From: DASUAO01 sp046484625
GTDB lineage: Bacteria > Actinomycetota > Acidimicrobiia > IMCC26256 > PALSA-555
Assembly: GCA_046484625.1 (NCBI GenBank)
Contig: JAWOIO010000078.1
Location: 1 to 11,314 of the forward strand
Length of the DNA stretch: 11,314 nt
Reading direction: 5' to 3'
Within the stretch, counting starts at the first letter, position 1; each line of letters opens with the position of its first letter. A model generated the notes under the pieces. It made no database searches. It was not told the origin of the DNA and saw only the letters and a program-made list of their open reading frames with translations. Shown here piece after piece: positions 7,663-11,314 of this stretch. Made by a program: the position numbers and the translations under genes.

Positions 7663-8787
7663 TCAGTGGGGCCGAGCAGCGACCGCTTCGTGCAGGATCG
7701 ACGGCGTGGGGTCGGCGCCGGGGGTCCGCAGGCTCGGCCGCGACGATCGGCGGGCGGTCGAGGTGGGGCGGGCGGCCTGGAGCACGGTGACGAGCGCCGC
7801 CGCCAGGGCGGGCGCGTCCGACGGTGCCACGAGCGTGCCGGCACCCGGGTCGGCAGCATCGACGATCTCGCGGATCCCGCCCGCGTCGCTGGCGACCACC
7901 GGTGCCCCGGACGCGAGCGCTTCGACCGCGACGAGGCCGTAGGGCTCCGGTTCGGTGGACGGGACGGCGACGGCATCGCTGTCGGCGAGCAGGTCGGCGA
8001 TGTCGTCGCGGGGGCCGGTCCAGTGCACTCCGGGCAGCCCCGCGGCGCGGCGTCCCAGCTCCGCGGCGAAGGCCTCCTTCCCCTGGACGATTCCTCCTGC
8101 GACGACGAGGCGCGCATCCCCGACGGCGGTCACGACGGCGGGCCACGCGTCGAGCAGGACGTCGATGCCCTTCCAGGTGTCGATCCGACCCGCGGCCGCG
8201 ACGAGCGGGGCGTCGTCGGGGATCCCGAGCTGCCCCCGGAAGCGCCCGGCACGGGTCGGGGTGAACACGGCGGGGTCGACGGACTCGTGGACGACGACGA
8301 CGTTTTCGGCATCGAGCTGGGCGGCGACGGCGTGGGAGACCGCGATCACGACCGTGGCGCGGCGGGCGAGCCGCCGCTCGAGCCGGAGCGCCGCGGCCGA
8401 CTGCACGACGATCTCGCGGGCGTGCCAGGCGTGCGGCCGGCGGATGAGGGCCGCCACGGCCCAGCCGTACCAGGAGTGCAGCGAGTTCGTGTGGACGAGG
8501 TCGACGTCGAGTCGCCGAGCCAGTCGGACGAGGCGGACCACCGAGACGGGCCAGGCGAGCGCGTACCGCGCCCAGGCGCCGAGTGCGTGGCTCGTGGAGA
8601 TCCGACGCATCGGGACGGCGTGCACGGTCGCGCCCGCGGCCTCGAGCTCGGCCCGCAGGGGCGGCTCCTGAGGCACCGCGACATGGCATTCGAACTCGTC
8701 CGATGGCAGGCTGGCGAGCAACCGAACGAGCGCCTGGTCCGACCCTCCGCGTTCGGCGACGGGTTGAATGGAAAGCAGCCGGATCAT
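7663..8787 (-). CDS. GT4-type (GT-B fold) glycosyltransferase
   Basis: This 374-residue protein looks like a retaining GT-B glycosyltransferase of family GT4, which transfers a sugar from a nucleotide donor. Seen are the N-terminal glycine loop AERGGSDQAL (11-20), the donor-site motif GRIDTWKG (200-207), and STEPEPYGLVAVEALASG (277-294), in which Glu281 and Glu289 form the EX7E motif, followed by SDAGGIREIV. No signal peptide or membrane span is evident, although residues 70-90 are hydrophobic and basic and may touch the membrane. The tail after residue 340 (ARPTSTARRSSRPSLR and on) is Arg/Ser/Pro-rich and lacks the usual C-terminal helix; other frames there do not restore one. ATG 8787 is preferred over ATG 8802 because GAGGG lies 8 nt before it and homologues begin near this point. 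The acceptor sugar or lipid cannot be told. Confidence 0.88.
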   Translation of the reverse strand: MIRLLSIQPVAERGGSDQALVRLLASLPSDEFECHVAVPQEPPLRAELEAAGATVHAVPMRRISTSHALGAWARYALAWPVSVVRLVRLARRLDVDLVHTNSLHSWYGWAVAALIRRPHAWHAREIVVQSAAALRLERRLARRATVVIAVSHAVAAQLDAENVVVVHESVDPAVFTPTRAGRFRGQLGIPDDAPLVAAAGRIDTWKGIDVLLDAWPAVVTAVGDARLVVAGGIVQGKEAFAAELGRRAAGLPGVHWTGPRDDIADLLADSDAVAVPSTEPEPYGLVAVEALASGAPVVASDAGGIREIVDAADPGAGTLVAPSDAPALAAALVTVLQAARPTSTARRSSRPSLRTPGADPTPSILHEAVAARPH

Positions 8788-9955
8788 GCGTGTCGCCCTC
8801 AACCTCGAGCAGCTGCTCCAGCATCCCCCGGGTGGGATCGGGCGCTACACGGCCGAGCTCGCGAGGCTACTGCCTCGGCCTCCGGGTGAGGACGAGGCGA
8901 TCGAGCTCCTGCCGTTCGTCGCGTTCCACCGGCGGGGCGCGATCGACCGTGCGGTCGCGAACTTCGGCCTCGTCGGGATCGACCCGATTCGCTTCCCGCT
9001 TCCGCGGCCCGTGCTCTACGACGCCTGGCACCTGCTCGGGCGTCCGTCGCTGCGGTCGATGCACGCGGCGCTGGGGGACGTCGATGTGGTGCACGCCCCC
9101 TCCGTCGCGGTGCCGCCTCGGGGTGAGGCTGCACTCGTCGTGACGGTCCATGACGCGGCGACCGAGCTCCTCCCCGAGACCTTCCCGCGACGTGGCTTGG
9201 TCTTCCACCGGCGCGGGATGCGGGCCGCCCACCGGCGCGCGGATCTGGTGATCGTCTCGACGGTGGCAGCGGCCGAGGAGGTCGTGGACCACAGCGAGCT
9301 GACGATGGAGCAGATCCGCATCGTCCCGCACGGGACCTCACAGGCCGTCGCCGGTTCGGGCCTGGTCCGGGCGACCCTTGCAAACGTCGGGTTGGGCGAC
9401 CAGCCCTACGTGCTCTGGGTCGGAACCCGCGAGCCGCGCAAGAACCTCACCGCGCTGCTCGACGCGTTCGGGGCCGTGGTGCGGACCCACGACCTCCCAC
9501 ACCAGCTCGCGATCGTGGGTCCGAAGGGCTGGCTGCATGCCGACGGCGACGAGCGGAGACGCGCGGAGGCCCTCGGCGACCGGGTGCAGTTCCTCGGACC
9601 GGTGCGGGCCGACCGACTCGTCGCCCTGTACCGGGGCGCGGATCTTCTGGCGTTCCCGAGCTTGCACGAGGGCTTCGGGCTCCCGGTCGTGGAGGCGATG
9701 GCCCAGGAGACCGCGGTCGTCTGCGCGGACATCCCTGTCCTGCGCGAGGTGGGAGGGGGCGCGGCGCACTACGTGGATCCCACGGATCACGACGCGCTGG
9801 GTGAGGCGCTGGTCGAGCTCCTCCGCGACGACGGGGCTCGTGCCGCACTCGCCCGGGCCGGGAAGAACCGGGCCGCGACCTTCGCACCCGAACGGTTCGT
9901 CGAGAACACACTCGCGGTGTATCGCGAGGCGATCGAGCTCCGCCGGTCCTCGTGA
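8786..9955 (+). CDS. GT4-type glycosyltransferase, mannosyltransferase-like
   Basis: This 389-residue protein is a second GT-B enzyme of the GT4 family. The N-terminal Rossmann half has the PPGGIGRYTAELAR loop (14-27) and VTVHDAA (119-125). The donor half has VGTREPRKNL (212-221), FLGPVRADRLVALYRGAD (269-286) and FPSLHEGFGLPVVEAMA (290-306), in which Glu295 and Glu303 form the EX7E motif. This pattern is common in mannosyl- and other hexosyltransferases of cell-envelope glycans and phospholipid glycosides; the sugar is not determined by sequence. The start ATG 8786 is chosen because homologues begin MRVALNLEQ; an ATG at 8768 would add MESSRI. GGAAAG lies about 10 nt upstream. The gene is divergent from the other glycosyltransferase, and their ATG codons share two bases. 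It converges on the hydrolase gene after a 19-bp gap with no clear terminator. Confidence 0.9.
   Translation: MRVALNLEQLLQHPPGGIGRYTAELARLLPRPPGEDEAIELLPFVAFHRRGAIDRAVANFGLVGIDPIRFPLPRPVLYDAWHLLGRPSLRSMHAALGDVDVVHAPSVAVPPRGEAALVVTVHDAATELLPETFPRRGLVFHRRGMRAAHRRADLVIVSTVAAAEEVVDHSELTMEQIRIVPHGTSQAVAGSGLVRATLANVGLGDQPYVLWVGTREPRKNLTALLDAFGAVVRTHDLPHQLAIVGPKGWLHADGDERRRAEALGDRVQFLGPVRADRLVALYRGADLLAFPSLHEGFGLPVVEAMAQETAVVCADIPVLREVGGGAAHYVDPTDHDALGEALVELLRDDGARAALARAGKNRAATFAPERFVENTLAVYREAIELRRSS
8804..8821. repeat. Near-perfect 18-bp palindrome at the divergent gene starts
   Basis: CTCGAGCAGCTGCTCCAG contains a perfect 12-bp core (8807-8818), extended on each side by one mismatch and two matching pairs. 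It lies inside the first codons of the plus-strand glycosyltransferase (LEQLLQ) and 17-34 nt upstream of the minus-strand ATG, where a promoter of that gene would be expected. Leu/Gln codons at high GC easily form such palindromes, so an operator role is only a possibility. Confidence 0.3.
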
Positions 9956-9974
9956 CCGGCGGATCGGCGACCGG

Positions 9975-10595
9975 CTACCAGCCGCGTTCCACCCACTCGT
10001 CGAGCTGTGGGCGTTCGTGACCGATGGTCGTGTCGAGCCCGTGGCCGGGGAGCACGAGCGTGTCGGCCGGCAGCGTGAAGAGGCCCCGGTCGATCGACAC
10101 GATGATCTCGTCGAAGCTGGCCCCGGGCGTGCGGGTGTGTCCCGGTCCGCCCGGGAAGAGCGTGTCGCCGGTGAACAGCAGCGGCGTGCCTTCCAGGACG
10201 AACGACGTGGAGCCCGGCGTGTGGCCGGGCGTGTGCACGGACCGCATGCGGAGCTCGCCGATCTCGTAGATCTCGTCGCCCGGGATCACGAAGTCGTACG
10301 ACGGGAGCATCTCGGCGTCGGCTGCTGCGATGCCGACCTCGATGCCGGCATCGCGCAGCGCCGTGACCGCCTGGATGTGGTCCCAGTGCCCGTGCGTCGT
10401 GAGGACGCGGCGCACGCCGGTGGCGCGCGACACCTCCAACAGCAGCTCGTGCTCGTTGGCGGCATCGATCAGGACGGCGTCACCCGTCGCCTTGCAGCGC
10501 ACGACGAACACGTTGTTCTCGAACGGGCCGACGACGAGCTTGTCGACGCGGACGGCGGTGTCCTCGAAGTGCGCAGGGCGCGGTGCGGGAGCCAC
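9975..10595 (-). CDS. Metallo-beta-lactamase-fold hydrolase (glyoxalase II-like)
   Basis: This 206-residue protein has the full metal site of the metallo-beta-lactamase superfamily: THGHWDH (67-73) for His68, His70, Asp72 and His73, then His125 in TPGHTPGS, Asp144 in FTGDTLFPGG and His185 in LPGHG. With Asp72 and His73 present it should hold two metals, like glyoxalase II and related thioester hydrolases. It lacks the extra C-terminal substrate domain of GloB, so the substrate is unknown; hydroxyacyl-thiol hydrolase is a reasonable guess. I place the start at GTG 10595, because TACCCT ends exactly 7 nt before it and homologues start close to here; ATG 10694 would add 33 residues that look non-coding. 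The gene is divergent from the acyl-CoA dehydrogenase and convergent with the glycosyltransferase. Confidence 0.88.
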   Translation of the reverse strand: MAPAPRPAHFEDTAVRVDKLVVGPFENNVFVVRCKATGDAVLIDAANEHELLLEVSRATGVRRVLTTHGHWDHIQAVTALRDAGIEVGIAAADAEMLPSYDFVIPGDEIYEIGELRMRSVHTPGHTPGSTSFVLEGTPLLFTGDTLFPGGPGHTRTPGASFDEIIVSIDRGLFTLPADTLVLPGHGLDTTIGHERPQLDEWVERGW

Positions 10596-10608
10596 CGCGG
10601 TGAGGGTA
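10596..10608 (-). promoter_or_regulatory. Leaderless -10 element of the hydrolase gene
   Basis: TACCCT (10608..10603) is followed by exactly 7 nt and then GTG 10595. This is the spacing expected when transcription starts at the start codon. No Shine-Dalgarno sequence is seen upstream of the GTG, and no clear -35 is present, which is common for leaderless actinobacterial promoters. Confidence 0.5.
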
Positions 10609-10695
10609 GCCCGGCATGGCGTCCCTTCCCTACCGACGGGTAACGTCCGCGGAAGGCCGCAGGGCGTTCGTGTCGGCGGAGCATGTGGGGGCATT

Positions 10696-10711
10696 CGCTG
10701 CGAGCGCAGCG
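10696..10711. repeat. Small perfect hairpin next to the 14-bp repeats
   Basis: CGCTGC and GCAGCG pair perfectly around the 4-nt loop GAGC. The right arm overlaps the first 14-bp repeat unit. No T-tract follows, so it is not an obvious terminator. It may be part of a dispersed intergenic repeat family or a 5'-UTR structure of the acyl-CoA dehydrogenase mRNA. Confidence 0.45.
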
Positions 10712-10744
10712 GATGAAGCGAAGCGGAAGTAGCGGAGCGGGAGC
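10703..10744. repeat. Three tandem 14-bp units upstream of the acyl-CoA dehydrogenase
   Basis: Units AGCGCAGCGGATGA, AGCGAAGCGGAAGT and AGCGGAGCGGGAGC fit the consensus AGCGNAGCGG followed by a more variable purine-rich tetranucleotide. The array ends 12 bp before ATG 10757. The period is not a multiple of three and the second unit ends at a TAG in one frame, so it is not coding. It occupies part of the 161-bp divergent intergenic region (10596-10756); otherwise that region holds the hydrolase -10 element and no other feature I can support. Confidence 0.7.
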
Positions 10745-10756
10745 AGCGCCAGGAAG

Positions 10757-11314
10757 ATGGACTTTGTGGACACGCCGGAGGAGGCTGCGTTCCGGGACGA
10801 GATCCGGTCGTGGCTCTCGGAGCACCTCACCGGAGACTTCGCCACGCTCGGCGGGCGCGGCGGGCCGGCCGACGAGCACGCCTGGGACCTGCGGGTCGAG
10901 TGGGAGAAGCTGCTCGGCAAGGACCGCTGGCTCGGCCTGTCGTGGCCCGAGGAGCACGGCGGGCGCAACGCGAGCTTCGCCGAGCAGGTGATCTTCAGCG
11001 AGGAGTACGCCAAGGCCAACGCGCCGGCTCGGGTGAGCTTCTTCGGCGAGGGCCTGTTCGCCCCGACGCTCCTCGCGTTCGGGACCGAGGAGCAGAAGCG
11101 ACGGTTCCTCCCGAAGATCCAGTCGGTCGAGGAGATGTGGTGCCAGGGGTTCTCGGAGCCCAACGCGGGCTCGGACCTCGCCAACGTCCAGACCCGGGGT
11201 GTGCTCGACGGCGACCAGTGGGTCGTGAACGGCCAGAAGGTGTGGACGACCCTCGCCCACCGCGCCCAGTGGTGCTTCTGCGTGACCCGCACCGATCCCG
11301 ACTCCACCGGGCAC
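10757..11314 (+). CDS. Acyl-CoA dehydrogenase, N-terminal part (cut by window edge)
   Basis: ATG 10757 opens a frame of 186 codons to the window edge. Acyl-CoA dehydrogenases use FAD to introduce a 2,3 double bond into acyl-CoA. The visible part holds the N-terminal helical domain (MDFVDTPEEAAFRDEIRSWL, then LGLSWPEEHGG) and the start of the middle beta domain with the family signature GFSEPNAGSDLANVQTRG, which binds the flavin and acyl chain, and WVVNGQKVWTT. The catalytic glutamate would lie beyond the edge. The style resembles actinobacterial FadE enzymes of fatty-acid or steroid catabolism, but the substrate cannot be told. AGGAAG immediately before ATG is closer than usual for a ribosome binding site; the family's conserved MDF start supports this choice. 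It is divergent from the hydrolase gene. Confidence 0.92.
   Translation, partial: MDFVDTPEEAAFRDEIRSWLSEHLTGDFATLGGRGGPADEHAWDLRVEWEKLLGKDRWLGLSWPEEHGGRNASFAEQVIFSEEYAKANAPARVSFFGEGLFAPTLLAFGTEEQKRRFLPKIQSVEEMWCQGFSEPNAGSDLANVQTRGVLDGDQWVVNGQKVWTTLAHRAQWCFCVTRTDPDSTGH

Noticed and set aside
7663..7765. Possible frameshift at the C terminus of the minus-strand glycosyltransferase
   Set aside because: The tail is unlike a normal GT4 end, but neither other frame gives a better C-terminal helix, so there is no positive sign of a frameshift.
7219..8889. Plus-strand frame of more than 550 codons opposite egtA and a glycosyltransferase
   Set aside because: Arg/Gly-rich low-complexity translation that crosses several real genes and the intergenic gap. 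No family features.
9956..9974. Bidirectional terminator between the convergent glycosyltransferase and hydrolase genes
   Set aside because: The 19-bp gap and its flanks show only a short direct repeat (GACCGGC twice) and no stable hairpin or T-tract.
10469..11314. Minus-strand open frame opposite the acyl-CoA dehydrogenase
   Set aside because: The plus strand holds a clear acyl-CoA dehydrogenase signature, so the minus frame is its shadow.

Overview
The window is very GC-rich (about 70% or more by eye), with GTG starts, strong G/C bias at third codon positions, tightly overlapping genes and promoters of the TANNNT type placed about 7 nt before a start codon. Together with a mycobacterial-type ergothioneine pathway (EgtA-B-C-D) and a SufC-SufS-SufU set, this points to an actinobacterium. 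An Acidimicrobiia-like lineage is a guess from the mix of genes, not something the sequence proves.

Layout, left to right. 1-246 (-) is the start of a membrane-anchored protein that runs off the window. 297-455 (-) is a 52-residue helical protein of unknown role. 549-3091 (-) is the iron-sulfur cluster block, transcribed sufC > sufS > sufU. 3168-7417 (-) is the ergothioneine block, transcribed egtA > egtB > egtC > egtD, with starts and stops overlapping or a few bases apart. In front of egtA, ending 3 nt before its start, is a 46-codon histidine-rich reading frame (7421-7561). 7663-8787 (-) and 8786-9955 (+) are two divergent GT-B glycosyltransferases whose ATG codons overlap. 9975-10595 (-) is a small metallo-beta-lactamase-fold hydrolase. 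10757 to the right edge (+) is the N-terminal half of an acyl-CoA dehydrogenase, with a 14-bp tandem repeat just upstream.

How the genes work together. EgtA makes gamma-glutamylcysteine. EgtD trimethylates histidine to hercynine. EgtB joins the two with oxygen and iron. EgtC removes the glutamate. The last enzyme, EgtE (a PLP C-S lyase), is not in the window. Where the next gene would be there is instead a separate promoter and sufC-sufS-sufU: the SUF ATPase, a PLP cysteine desulfurase and its zinc-dependent sulfur acceptor. The scaffold genes sufB and sufD are also not here. The block therefore collects enzymes that consume cysteine sulfur, but each of the two pathways is incomplete locally.

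The most interesting candidate for something undescribed is the histidine-rich short ORF before egtA. Ergothioneine is made from histidine, and egtA has no visible Shine-Dalgarno sequence, so a histidine-sensing leader peptide or a translationally coupled microprotein is a testable idea. Other points worth a look are two in-frame 15-bp tandem duplications (in SufC and EgtB), an inverted repeat on the suf -10 box, and the overlapping divergent start codons of the glycosyltransferases. No tRNA, rRNA, CRISPR array, insertion sequence or phage gene was seen.
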